The notes beneath the pieces are model-generated. The model ran no database searches and had not been told where the DNA came from. It was given only the letters and a program-made list of their open reading frames with translations. Of a stretch of 64,000 nucleotides of DNA, positions 1-14,400 are shown piece by piece (the stretch's first letter is position 1; each line of letters opens with the position of its first letter). Location: positions 1,696,599,978 to 1,696,663,977 of the forward strand of contig OX336388.2 of assembly GCA_946902985.2 (NCBI GenBank). Reading direction: 5' to 3'. The translations under genes and the position numbers were made by a program. This DNA is from Meconema thalassinum (Eukaryota; Arthropoda; Insecta; Orthoptera; Tettigoniidae).

Positions 1-32
1 GGAAGGTAACTGTAACTTCGATACTAATTATG

Positions 33-44
33 ACAGTTAACTGT
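33..44. repeat. 12-bp palindrome in a monomer variant
   Basis: ACAGTTAACTGT is its own reverse complement. It arises where a monomer begins AGTTAACTG instead of AGGTAACTG, and it recurs wherever that variant was amplified, for example in the segments near 11.5, 26.2, 28.1, 32.4 and 62.4 kb. It is a by-product of one substitution next to the GTAAC motif, but it gives a regularly placed dyad. Confidence 0.85.
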
Positions 45-189
45 AACTTCCTTACTAATTATGACAAGTAACTGTAATTTCGATACAAATTATGGCAGGT
101 AACTGTAACTTCGATACTATTTATTACAGGTAACAGTAACATCGATACTAATTTTGACAAGTAACTGTAACTTCGATAGTAATTATGAC

Positions 190-344
190 AGGTAACTGTA
201 ACTTCGTTGCTAATTATGACAAGTAACTGTAATTTCGATACAAATTTTGGCAGGTAATTGTAACTTCGATACTAATTATGACAGGTAACAGTCACGTCGA
301 TACTAATTATGAGAAGTAACTGTAACTTCGATACTAATTACGAC
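190..344. repeat. Example of the 155-bp five-monomer unit
   Basis: Five consecutive monomers start at 190, 221, 252, 283 and 314 and carry distinct marks: (1) AGG start with CTTCGTT; (2) AAG start with AATTTCGATACAAATT and a GGC end; (3) AGG start, plain CTTCGATAC; (4) AGGTAACAGT (CAG in place of CTG); (5) AAG start, plain. The next five monomers, 345-499, repeat the same order: CGTT at 345, AATTTCG with GGC next, plain, CAG, then AAG. The order recurs through much of the window, with skips and insertions. It is read as an older higher-order unit beneath the long repeats. A 155-bp length is near that of a nucleosome, which is noted only as a coincidence worth testing. Confidence 0.7.
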
Positions 345-1740
345 AGGTAACTGTAACGTCGTTACTAATTATGTCAAATAACTGTAATTTCGATACAAAT
401 TATGGCAGGAAACTGTAACATCGATACTAATTATGACAGGTAACAGTAAGTTCGATACTAATTATGACAAGTAACTATAACTTCGATACAAATTATGACA
501 CGTAACTGTAACTTCGATACTAATTATGACAAGTAACTTTAATTTCGATACTAATAATGGCAGGTAACTGTAACTTCCTTACTAATTATGACAAGTCCCT
601 GTAATTTCGATACAAATTATGGCAGGTAACTGTAACTTCGATACTAATTATGTCAGGTAACAGTTACTTCGATACTAATTATGACAGGAAACTGTAACTT
701 CGTTACTAATCATGACAAGTAACTGTAATATCGATACAAATTATGACAGTTAACTGTAACTTCGTTACTTATTATGACAAGTAACTGTAATTTCGATACA
801 AATTATGGCAGGTAACGGTACCTTCGATACTAATTATGACAGGTAACTGTAACTTCGATACTAATTATGACAAGGAACAGTAATTTCGATACAAATTATG
901 GCAGGTAACGGTAACTTTGATACTAATTATGACAGGTAACAGTAACTTCGATACTAATTATGACAAGTAACTGTAACTTCGGTACTAATTAAGACAAGTA
1001 ATTCTAATTTTGATAAAAAATTATGCCAGGTAACTGTAACTTCGATACTAATTAATACAGGTAACAGTAACTTCGATACTAATTATGACAGGTTACTGTA
1101 ACATCGTTACTAATTATGTCAAGTAACTGTAACTTCGATACTAATTATGACAAGTAACTGTAACTTCGATACTTATTATGACAGGTAACTGTAACCTCAT
1201 TACTAATTATGACAAGAAACTGTAACTTCGATACTAATTATGACAGGTAACTGTAACTTCGATACTAATTATGACATGTAACTGTAACTTCGATACTAAT
1301 TATGACATGTAACAGTAACTTCGATACTAATTATGACGGGTAACAGTAACTTCGATATTAATTATGACAAGTAACAGTAACTTCGATACTAATTATGACA
1401 AGTAACAGTAATTTCGATACAAATTTTGGCAGGTAACTGTAACTTCGATACTAATTATGACAGGTAACAGTAACTTCGATACTTATTATGACAAGTAACT
1501 GTAACTTCGATACAAATTATGACAGGTAACTGTAACTTCGTTACAAATTTTGACAAGTAACTGTAATTTCGATACAAATTATGGCAGGTAACTCTAACTT
1601 CGATACTAATAATGACAGGTAACAGTAACTTCGATACTAATTGTGGCAGGTAACTGTAACTTCGATACTAATTATGACAGGTAACAGTAACTTCGATACT
1701 AATTATGACAAGTAACTGTAACATCGATACTAATTATGAC

Positions 1741-3380
1741 AGGTAACTAACTTCGTTACTAATTATGACAAGTAACTGTAATTTCGTTACAAATTATGGC
1801 AGGTAATTGTAATTTCGATACTAATTATGACAGGTAACAGTAACTTCGATACTAATTATGACAAGTAACAGTAACTTCGATACTTATTATGACAAGTAAC
1901 TATAACTTGATACTAATTATGACAGGTAACTGTAACTTCGTTACTAATTATAACAAGTAACTGTAATTTCGATACAAATTTTGGCAAATAACTGTAACTT
2001 CGATACTGATTATGACAGGTAACAGTAACTTCGATACTAATTATGACAGGTAACAGTAACTTCGATACTAATTATGACAAGTAACTGTAGCTTCGATACA
2101 AATTATGGCAGGAAACTGTAACTTCGATACTAATTATGACAGGTAACAGTAACTTCGATACTTATTATGACAAGTAACTGTAATTTCGATACAAATTATG
2201 ACAGGTAACTGTAACTTCGTAACTAATTATGACAAGTAACTGTAATTCCGATACAAATTATGGCAGGTAACAGTACCTTCGATACTAATTATGACAAGGA
2301 ACTGTAATTTCGATACAAATTATGGCAGGTAACTGTAACTTCGATACTAATTATGACAGATAACAGTAACTTCGATACTTATTATGACAAGTAACTATAA
2401 CTTCGAATCAAATTATGACAGGTAACTGTAACATCGATACTAATTATGACAAGAAACTCTAACTTCGATACTAATTATGACAAGTAACAGTAATTTTGAT
2501 AAAAAATTATGGTAGGTAACTGTAACTTCAATACTATTTATGACAGGTAACAGGAACTTCGATACTAATTATGACAGGTAACTGTATCTTCGTTACTAAT
2601 TATGACAAGTAACTGTAATTTCGATACAAATTATGGCAGGTAACAGTACCTTCGATACTAATTATGACAGGTAACTGTAACTTCGATTCTAATTGTGACA
2701 GGTTACTGTAACATCGTTACTAATTATGTCAAGTAACTGTAACATCGATACTAATTATGACAAGTAACTGTAACTTCGATACTAATTATGACAAGTAACA
2801 GTAACTTCTATACCAATTTTGACAAGTAACTGTAACTTCGTTACTAATTAAGACAAGTAACTGTAATTTCGATACAAATTATGGCAGGTAATTCTAACTT
2901 CGATACTAATTAATACAGGTAACAGTAACTTCGATACTAATTATGGCAGGTAACTGTAACTTCGATACTAATTATGACAGGTAACAGTAACTTCGATACT
3001 AATTATGACTAGTAACTGTAGCTTCGATACAAATTATGGCAGGAAACTGTAACTTCGATACTAATTATGACAGGTAACAGTAAGTTCGATACTAATTATG
3101 ACAAGTAACTATAACTTCGATACAAATTATGACAGTAACTCTAACTTCGATACTAAATATGACAAGTAACTTTAATTTCGATACTAATAATGGCAGGTAA
3201 CAGTAACTTCCTTACTAATTATGACAAGTCCCTGTAATTTCGATACAAATTATGGCAGGTAACTGTTACTTCGATACTAATTATGTCAGGTAACAGTTAC
3301 TTCGATACTAATTATGACAGGAAACTGTAACTTCGTTACTAATTATGACAAGTAACTGTAACATCGATACTAATTATGAG
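1741..3380. repeat. 1,640-bp (53-monomer) HOR, unit 1
   Basis: Starts at the 29-bp landmark monomer AGGTAACTAACTTCG. The same landmark and the same succession of variants reappear 1,640 bp later at 3,381. Shared rare features include ATAACTTGATAC (CG lost), GTAGCTTCG, CTTCGTAAC, CTTCGAATC and CAGGAACTTCG. 53 monomers of 31 bp would be 1,643; short and long variant monomers account for the difference. Confidence 0.87.
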
Positions 3381-4995
3381 AGGTAACTAACTTCGTTACT
3401 AATTATGACAAGTAACTGTAATTTCGTTACAAATTATGGCAGGTAATTGTAATTTCGATACTTATTATGACAGGTAACAGTAACTTCGATACTAATTATG
3501 ACAAGTAACAGTAACTTCGATTCTTATTATGACAAGTAACTATAACTTGATACTAATTATGACAGGTAACTGTAACTTCGTTACTAATTATAACAAGTAA
3601 CTGTAATTTCGATACAAATTTTGGCAAATAACTGTAACTTCGATACTGATTATTACAGGTAACAGTAACTTCGATACTAATTATGACAGGTAACAGTAAC
3701 TTCGATACTAATTATGACAAGTAACTGTAGCTTCGATACAAATTATGGCAGGAAACTGTAACTTCGATGCTAATTATGACAGGTAACAGTAACTTCGATA
3801 CTTATTATGACAAGTAACTGTAATTTCGATACAAATTATGACAGGTAACTGTAACTTCGTAACTAATTATGACAAGTAACTGTAATTCCGATACAAATTA
3901 TGGCAGGTAACAGTACCTTCGATACTAATTATGACAAGGAACTGTAATTTCGATACAAATTATGGCAGGTAACTGTAACTTCGATACTAATTATGACAGA
4001 TAACAGTAACTTCGATACTAATTATGACAAGTAACTATAACTTCGAATCAAATTATGACAGGTAACTGTAACATCGATACTAATTATGACAAGAAACTCT
4101 AACTTCGTTACTAATTATGACAAGTAACAGTAATTTTGATAAAAAATTATGGTAGGTAACTGTAACTTCAATACTATTTATGACAGGTAACAGGAACTTC
4201 GATACTAATTATGACAGGTAACTGTATCTTCGTTACTAATTATGACAAGTAACTGTAATTTCGATACAAATTATGGCAGGTAACAGTACCTTCGGTACTA
4301 ATTATGACAGGTAACTGTAACTTCGATTCTAATTATGACAGGTTACTGTAACATCGTTACTAATTATGTCAAGTAACTGTAACATCGATACTTATTATGA
4401 CAAGTAACTGTAACTTCGATACTAATTATGACAAGTAACAGTAACTTCGATACCAATTTTGACAGGTAACTGTAACTTCGTTACTAATTAAGACAAGTAA
4501 CTGTAATTTCGATACAAATTATGGCAGGTAACTCTAACTTCGATACTAATTAATACAGGTAACAGTAACTTCGATACTAATTATGGCAGGTAACTGTAAC
4601 TTCGATACTAATTATGACAGGTAACAGTAACTTCGATACTAATTATGACAAGTAACTGTAGCTTCGATACAAATTATGGCAGGAAACTGTAACTTCGATA
4701 CTAATTATGACAGGTAACAGTAAGTTCGATACTAATTATGACAAGTAACTATAACTTCGATACAAATTATGACAGTAACTCTAACTTCGATAGTAATTAT
4801 GACAAGTAACTTTAATTTCGATACTAATAATGGCAGGTAACAGTAACTTCCTTACTAATTATGACAAGTCCCTGTAATTTCGATACAAATTATGGCAGGT
4901 AACTGTTACTTCGATACTAATTATGTCAGGTAACAGTTACTTCGATACTAATTATGACAGGAAACTGTAACTTCGTTACTAATTATGATAAGTAA
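3381..4995. repeat. 1,640-bp HOR, unit 2
   Basis: Tandem copy of 1,741-3,380 with few substitutions, for example CTTCGATGC near 3,765 and CTTCGGTAC near 4,293. Phase matching is lost near 4,995, where the sequence moves into AATATCGATAC and AGTTAACTG monomers. The same two-unit arrangement is present in the distant copy at 13,210 and 14,850, so the tandem duplication is older than the 11.5-kb-offset copying. Confidence 0.85.
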
Positions 4996-5150
4996 CTGTA
5001 ATATCGATACAAATTATGACAGTTAACTGTAACTTCGTTACTTATTTTGACAAGTAACTGTAATTTCGATACAAATTATGGCAGGTAACGGTACCTTCGA
5101 TACTAATTATGACAGGTAACTGTAACTTCGATACTAATTGTGACAAGTAA

Positions 5151-8100
5151 CTGTAACTTCGATACTAATTATGACGGGTAACAGTAACATCGATATTCAT
5201 TATGACAAGTAACAGTAACTTCGATACTAATTATGACAAGTAACTGTAATTTCGATACAAATTTTGGCAGGTAACGGTAACTTCGATACTAATTATGACA
5301 GGTAACAGTAACTTCGATACTTATTATGACAAGTAACTGCAACTTCGATACTAATTATGACAGGTAACTGTAACTTCGTTACAAATTATGACAAGTAACT
5401 GTAATTTCGATACAAATTATGGCAGGTAACTCTAACTTCGATACTAATTATGACAGGTAACAGTAACTTCGATACTAATTATGGCAGGTAACTGTAACTT
5501 CGATACTAACTATGACAGGTAACAGTAACTTCGATACTAATTATGACAAGAAACTCTAACTTCGTTACTAATTATGACAAGTAACAGTAATTTTGTTAAA
5601 AAATTAAGGTAGGTAACTGTAACTTCAATACTAATTATGACAGGTAACAGTTACTTCGATACTAATTATGACAGGTAACTGTAACTTCGTTACTAATTGT
5701 GACAAGTCCCTGTAATTTCGATACAAATTATGGCAGGTAACTGTAACTTTGATACCAATTATGACAGGTAACAGGAACTTCGATACTATATATGACAGGT
5801 AACTGTAACTTCGTTACTAATTAGGACAAGTAACTCTAATTTTGATAAAAAAAATATGGCAGGTAACTGTAACATCGATACTATTTAATACAGGTAACAG
5901 TAACTTCGATACTAATTATGACAGGTTACTGTAACATCGTCACTAATTATGTAAAGTAACTGTATCTTCGATACTAATTATGACAAGTAACTGTAACTTC
6001 GATACTTATTATGACAGGCAACTGTAATTTCGATACAAATTATGGCAGGTAACTGTAACTTCGATACTAATTATGACAGGTAACAGTACCCTCGATACTA
6101 ATTATGACAAGTAACTATAACTTCGATACAAATTATGACAGGTAACAGTAACTTCGATACTAATTATGACAAGAAACTCTAACTTCGTTACTAATTATGA
6201 CAAGTAACAGTAATTTTGATAAAAAATTATGGTAGGTAACTGTAACTTCAATACGTATTATGACAGGTAACAATAACTTCGATACTAATTATGACAGGTA
6301 ATTGTAACTTCTTTTCTAATTATGACAAGTAACTTTAATTTCGATACTAATTATGGCAGGTAACTGTAACTTCGTTACTAATTATGACAAGTCCCTGTAA
6401 TTTCGATACAAATTATGGCAGGTAACTCTAACTTCGTTACTAATTATGACACGTCCCTGTAATTTTGATACAAATTATGGCAGGTAACTGTAACTTCGAT
6501 ACTAATTATGTCAGATAACAGTAACTTCGATACTAATTAATACAGGTAACAGTAACTTCGATATTTTTATGACAGGTTACTGTAACATCGTTACTAATTA
6601 TGACAAGTAAATGTAATTTCGATACAAATTATGGCAGTTAACTGTATTTTCGATACTAATTATGACTGGTAACAGTAACTTCGATACTAATTATGACAAG
6701 TAACAGTAACTTCGATACTAATTATGACAAGTAACAGTAACTTCGTTACTAATTATGACAAGTAACTGTAATTTCGATACAAATTATGGCAGGTAACTGT
6801 AACTTCGATACTAATTATGACAGGTAACAGTAACTTCGATACTATTTATGACATAAAACAGTAACTTCGATACTAATTATGACTGTTAACAGTAACTTCG
6901 ATAATAATTATGGCAGGTAACTGTATCTTCGATATTAATTATGACAGTTAACTGTAACTTCGTTACTAATTATGACAAGTAACTGTAATTTCGATACAAA
7001 TTATGGCAGGTAACTGTAACTTCGATACTAATTATGGCAGGTAACAGTAACTTCGAAACTAATTATGACAAGTAACTGTATCTTCGATACTAATTATGAC
7101 AGCTAACTGTAACTTCGTTACTAATTATGACAAGTAACTGTAATTTCGAAACAAATTATGGCAGGTAATTGTAATTTCGATTAAAATTATGACAGGTAAC
7201 AGTAACTTCGATACTAATTATGACAAGTAACTGTAACTTCGATACTAATTATGACAGGTAACTGTAACTTCGTTACTAATTATGACAAGTAACTGTAATT
7301 TCGATACAAATTATGGAAGGTAACTGTAACTTCGATACTAATTATGACAGGTAACAGTAACTTCGATACTAATTATGACAAGTAACAATAACATCGATAC
7401 AAATTATGTCAGGTAACTGTAACTTCGATACTAATTATGACAAGAAACTCTAACTTCGTTACTAATTATGATAAGTAACAGTAATTTCGATAAAAAAATT
7501 ATGGTAGGTAACTGTAACTTCAATACTAATTATGACAGGTAACAGTAACTTCGATACTAATTATGACAGGTAACTGTAACTTCGTTACTAATTATGACAA
7601 GTTACTTTAATTTCGATACTAAGTATGGCAGGTAACTGTAACTTCGTTACTAGTTATGACAAGTCCCTATAATTTCGATACAAATTATGGCAGGTTACTA
7701 TAACTTCGATACTAATTATGTCAGGTAACAGTAACTTCGATACTAATTATGACAGGAAACTGTAACTTCGTTACTAATTATGACAAGTAGCTGTAATTTC
7801 GATACAAATTATGACAGGTAACTGTATCTTCGTTACTAATTATGACAAGTAACTGTAATTTCGATACAAATTATGGCAGGTAACAGTACCTTCGATACTA
7901 ATTATGACAGGTAACTGTAACTTCGATACTAATTATGACAAGGAACTGTAATTTCGATACAAATTATGGCAGGTAACTGTAACTTTGATACTAATTATGA
8001 CAGGTAACAGTAACTTCGATACTAATTATGACAAGTAACTGTAACTTCGTTACTAATTATGACAAGTAACTCTAATTTTGATAAAAAATTATGGCAGGTA

Positions 8101-11100
8101 ACTGTAACTTCGATACTAATTAATACAGGTAACAGTAACTTCGATACTACTTATGACAGGTTACTGTAACATTGTTACTAATTATGTCAAGTAACTGTAA
8201 CTTCGATACTAATTATGACATGTAACTGTAACTGAGATACTTATTATGACAGGTAAGTGTAACTTCATTACTAATTATGACAAGAAACTGTAACTTCGAT
8301 ACTAATTTTGACAGGTAACTGTAATTTCGTTACTAATTATGACAAGTAACTGTAATTTCGATACAAATTATGGCAGGTAACTCTAACTTCGATACTAATT
8401 AATACAGGTAACAGTAACTTCGATACTAATTATGACAGGTTACTGTAACATCGTTACTAATTATGTCAAGTAACTCTAACTTCGATAGTAATTATGACAA
8501 GTAACTGTAACTTCGATACTTATTATGACAGGTAACTGTAAATTCATTACTAATTATGACAAGAAACTGTAACTTCGATACTAATTATGACAGGTAACAG
8601 TAACTTCGATACTGATTATGACAAGTAACAGTAACTTCGTTACTAATTATGACAAGTAAATGTAATTTCGATACAAATTATGGCAGTTAACTGTAACTTC
8701 GATACTAATTATGACAGGTTACAATAACTTCGATACTAATTATGACAGAAAACAGTAACTTCGATACTAATTATGACAGGTAACAGTAACTTCGATAATA
8801 ATTATGGAAGGTAACTGTACCTTCGATACTAATTATGACAGTTAACTGTAACTTCGTTACTAATTATGACAAGTAACTGTAATTTCGATACAAATTATGG
8901 CAGGTAACTGTAACATCGATACTATTTATGACAGGTAACAGTAACTTCGATACTTATTTTGACAAGTAACTGTAACTTCGATAATAATTATGACAGGTAA
9001 CTGTAACTTCGTTACTAATTATGACAAGTAACTGTAATTTCGATACAAATTTTGGCAGGTAACTGTAACTTCGATACTAATTATGACAGGTAACAGTCAC
9101 TTCGATACTAATTATGAGAAGTAACTGTAACTTCGATACTAATTACGACAGGTAACTGTAACTTCGTTACTAATTATGACAAATAACTGTAATTTCGATA
9201 CAAATTATGGCAGGAAACTGTAACTTCGATACTAATCATGACAGGTAACAGTAAGTTCGATACTAATTATGACAAGTAACTATAACTTCGATACAAATTA
9301 TGACAGGTAACTGTAACTTCGATACTAATTTTGACAAGTAACTTTAATTTCGATACTAATAATGGCAGGTAACTGTAACTTCCTTACTAATTATGGCAAG
9401 TCCCTGTAATTTCGATACAAATTATGGCAGGTAACTGTAACTTCGATACTAATTATGTCAGGAAACAGTTACTTCGATACTAATTATGACAGGAAACTGT
9501 AACTTCGTTACTAACTATGACAAGTAACTGTAATATCGATACAAATTATGACAGTTAACTGTAACTTCGTTACTTATTATGACAAGTAACTGTAATTTCG
9601 ATACAAATTATGGCAGGTAACGGTACCTTCGATACTAATTATGACAGGTAACTGTAACTTCGATACTAATTATGACAAGGAACTGTAATTTCGATACAAA
9701 TTATGACAGGTAACGGTAACTTTGATACTAATTATGACAGGTAACAGTAACTTCGATACTAATTATGACAAGTAACTGTAACTTCGTTACTAATTAAGAC
9801 AAGTAATTCTAATTTTGATAAAAATTTTGGCAGGTAACTGTAACTTCGATACTAATTAATACAGGTAACAGTAACTTCGATAATAATTATGACAGGTTAC
9901 TGTAACATCGTTACTAATTATGTCAAGTAACTGTAACTTCGATACTAATTATTACAAGTAACTGTAACTTCGATACTTATTATGACAGGTAACTGTAACC
10001 TCACTACTAATTATGACAAGAAACTGTAACTTCGATACTAATTATGACAGGTAACTGTAACTTAGATACTAATTATGACAAGTAACTGTAACTTCGATAC
10101 TAATTATGACAAGTAACTGTAACTTCAATACTAATTATGACGGGTAACAGTAACTTCGATATTAATTATGACAAGTAACTGTAACTTCGATACTAATTAT
10201 GACAGGTAACAGTAACTTCGATACTTATTATGACAAGTAACTGTAACTTCGATACTAATTATGACAGGTAACTGTAACTTCGTTACAAATTATGACAAGT
10301 AACTGTAATTTCGATACAAATTATGGCAGGTAACACTAACTTCGATACTAATTATGACAGGTAACAGTAACTTCGATACTAATTATGGCAGGTAACTGTC
10401 ACTTCGATACTAATTATGACAGGTAACAGTAACTTCGATACTAATTATGACAAGTAATTGTAACTTCGATACTAATTATGACAGGTAACTAACTTCGTTA
10501 CAAATTATGACAAGTTACTGTAATTTCGTTACAAATTATGGCAGGTTATTGTAATTTCGATACTAATTATGACAGGTAACAGTAACTTCGATACTAATTA
10601 TGACAAGTAACAGTAACTTTGATACTTATTATGACAAGTAACTATAACTTCGATACTAATTATGACAGGTAACTGTAACTTTGTTACTAATTATGACAAG
10701 TAACTGTAATTTCGATACAAATTTTGGCAGGTAACTGTAACTTCGATACTGATTATGACAGGTAACAGTAACTTCGATACTAATTATGACAGGAAACTGT
10801 AACTTCGTTACTAATTATGACAAGTAACTGTAATTCCGATAAAAATTATGGCAGGTAACAGTACAGTCGATACTAATTAATACAGGTAACAGAAACTTCG
10901 ATACTAATTATGACAGGTAACTGTAACTTCGTAACTAATTATGACAGGAAACTATAACTTCGTTACTAATTATGACAAGTAACTGAAATTTCGATACAAA
11001 TTATGACAGGTAACTGTAACTTCGTAACTAATTATGACAAGTAACTGTAATTCCGATACAAATTATGGCAGGTAACAGTACCTTCGATACTAATTATGAC

Positions 11101-11469
11101 AGGTTACAGTAACTTCGATACTAATTATGACAGAAAACAGTAACTTCGATACTAATTATGACAGGTAACAGTAACTTCTATAATAATTATGGAAGGTAAC
11201 TGTAACTTCGATACTATTTATGACAGGTAACAGTAACTTCGATACTAATTTTGACAAGTAACTGTAATTTCGATACAAATTTTGGCAGGTAACTGTAACT
11301 TCGATACTAATTATGACAGGTAACAGTCACTTCGATACTAATTATGAGAAGTAACTGTAACTTCGATACTAATTACGACAGGTAACTGTAACTTCGTTAC
11401 TAATTATGACAAATAACTGTAATTTGGATACAAATTATGGCAGGAAACTGTAACTTCGATAATAATTAT
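5151..11469. repeat. Heterogeneous satellite stretch
   Basis: Only 31-bp monomers, no gene or other element seen. The monomers look more varied here than elsewhere, with several odd forms (TTTTTATGAC near 6,565, AACTGAGATAC near 8,230, CTTCTTTTC near 6,310). About 9,085-10,700 resembles 280-1,900: the CAGTCAC, GAGAAG and TTACGAC monomers align at offset 8,805, falling to 8,742 at the 29-bp monomer at 10,483. I could not find a clean long-range period in 5.2-9 kb by eye. Confidence 0.75.
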
Positions 11470-14400
11470 GGAAGGTAACTGTAACTTCGATACTAATTAT
11501 GACAGTTAACTGTAACTTCCTTACTAATTATGACAAGTAACTGTAATTTCGATACAAATTATGGCAGGTAACTGTAACTTCGATACTATTTATTACAGGT
11601 AACAGTAACATCGATACTAATTTTGACAAGTAACTGTAACTTCGATAGTAATTATGACAGGTAACTGTAACTTCGTTGCTAATTATGACAAGTAACTGTA
11701 ATTTCGATACAAATTTTGGCAGGTAATTGTAACTTCGATACTAATTATGACAGGTAACAGTCACGTCGATACTAATTATGAGAAGTAACTGTAACTTCGA
11801 TACTAATTACGACAGGTAACTGTAACGTCGTTACTAATTATGTCAAATAACTGTAATTTCGATACAAATTATGGCAGGAAACTGTAACATCGATACTAAT
11901 TATGACAGGTAACAGTAAGTTCGATACTAATTATGACAAGTAACTATAACTTCGATACAAATTATGACACGTAACTGTAACTTCGATACTAATTATGACA
12001 AGTAACTTTAATTTCGATACTAATAATGGCAGGTAACTGTAACTTCCTTACTAATTATGACAAGTCCCTGTAATTTCGATACAAATTATGGCAGGTAACT
12101 GTAACTTCGATACTAATTATGTCAGGTAACAGTTACTTCGATACTAATTATGACAGGAAACTGTAACTTCGTTACTAATTATGACAAGTAACTGTAATAT
12201 CGATACAAATTATGACAGTTAACTGTAACTTCGTTACTTATTATGACAAGTAACTGTAATTTCGATACAAATTATGGCAGGTAACGGTACCTTCGATACT
12301 AATTATGACAGGTAACTGTAACTTCGATACTAATTATGACAAGGAACAGTAATTTCGATACAAATTATGGCAGGTAACGGTAACTTTGATACTAATTATG
12401 ACAGGTAACAGTAACTTCGATACTAATTATGACAAGTAACTGTAACTTCGGTACTAATTAAGACAAGTAATTCTAATTTTGATAAAAAATTATGCCAGGT
12501 AACTGTAACTTCGATACTAATTAATACAGGTAACAGTAACTTCGATACTAATTATGACAGGTTACTGTAACATCGTTACTAATTATGTCAAGTAACTGTA
12601 ACTTCGATACTAATTATGATAAGTAACTGTAACTTCGATACTTATTATGACAGGTAACTGTAACCTCATTACTAATTATGACAAGAAACTGTAACTTCGA
12701 TACTAATTATGACAGGTAACTGTAACTTCGATACTAATTATGACAAGTAACTGTAACTTCGATACTAATTATGACATGTAACAGTAACTTCGATACTAAT
12801 TATGACGGGTAACAGTAACTTCGATATTAATTATGACAAGTAACAGTAACTTCGATACTAATTATGACAAGTAACAGTAATTTCGATACAAATTTTGGCA
12901 GGTAACTGTAACTTCGATACTAATTATGACAGGTAACAGTAACTTCGATACTTATTATGACAAGTAACTGTAACTTCGATACAAATTATGACAGGTAACT
13001 GTAACTTCGTTACAAATTTTGACAAGTAACTGTAATTTCGATACAAATTATGGCAGGTAACTCTAACTTCGATACTAATAATGACAGGTAACAGTAACTT
13101 CGATACTAATTGTGGCAGGTAACTGTAACTTCGATACTAATTATGACAGGTAACAGTAACTTCGATACTAATTATGACAAGTAACTGTAACATCGATACT
13201 AATTATGACAGGTAACTAACTTCGTTACTAATTATGACAAGTAACTGTAATTTCGTTACAAATTATGGCAGGTAATTGTAATTTCGATACTAATTATGAC
13301 AGGTAACAGTAACTTCGATACTAATTATGACAAGTAACAGTAACTTCGATACTTATTATGACAAGTAACTATAACTTGATACTAATTATGACAGGTAACT
13401 GTAACTTCGTTACTAATTATAACAAGTAACTGTAATTTCGATACAAATTTTGGCAAATAACTGTAACATCGATACTGATTATGACAGGTAACAGTAACTT
13501 CGATACTAATTATGACAGGTAACAGTAACTTCGATACTAATTATGACAAGTAACTGTAGCTTCGATACAAATTATGGCAGGAAACTGTAACTTCGATACT
13601 AATTATGACAGGTAACAGTAACTTCGATACTTATTATGACAAGTAACTGTAATTTCGATACAAATTATGACAGGTAACTGTAACTTCGTAACTAATTATG
13701 ACAAGTAACTGTAATTCCGATACAAATTATGGCAGGTAACAGTACCTTCGATACTAATTATGACAAGGAACTGTAATTTCGATACAAATTATGGCAGGTA
13801 ACTGTAACTTCGATACTAATTATGACAGATAACAGTAACTTCGATACTTATTATGACAAGTAACTATAACTTCGAATCAAATTATGACAGGTAACTGTAA
13901 CATCGATACTAATTATGACAAGAAACTCTAACTTCGTTACTAATTATGACAAGTAACAGTAATTTTGATAAAAAATTATGGTAGGTAACTGTAACTTCAA
14001 TACTATTTATGACAGGTAACAGGAACTTCGATACTAATTATGACAGGTAACTGTATCTTCGTTACTAATTATGACAAGTAACTGTAATTTCGATACAAAT
14101 TATGGCAGGTAACAGTACCTTCGATACTAATTATGACAGGTAACTGTAACTTCGATTCTAATTATGACAGGTTACTGTAACATCGTTACTAATTATGTCA
14201 AGTAACTGTAACATCGATACTAATTATGACAAGTAACTGTAACTTCGATACTAATTATGACAAGTAACAGTAACTTCGATACCAATTTTGACAGGTAACT
14301 GTAACTTCGTTACTAATTATGACAAGTAACTGTAATTTCGATACAAATTATGGCAGGTAACTCTAACTTCGATACTAATTAATACAGGTAACAGTAACTT

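Larger units (their letters stand above)
1..5150. repeat. 5.1-kb satellite segment, copy 1 (pair with 11,470)
   Basis: Base 1 onward matches 11,470 onward at a constant offset of 11,469 through at least 4.7 kb. Shared rare landmarks include CTTCCTTAC in the second monomer, TTTATTACAGG near 120, the 29-bp monomer at 1,741, and TTATGCCAGG near 1,021. Near 4,800-4,860 this copy holds two monomers (62 bp) that the other lacks, after which the offset becomes 11,407. Similarity in phase stops near 5,150. The left end is cut by the window edge. Confidence 0.88.
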
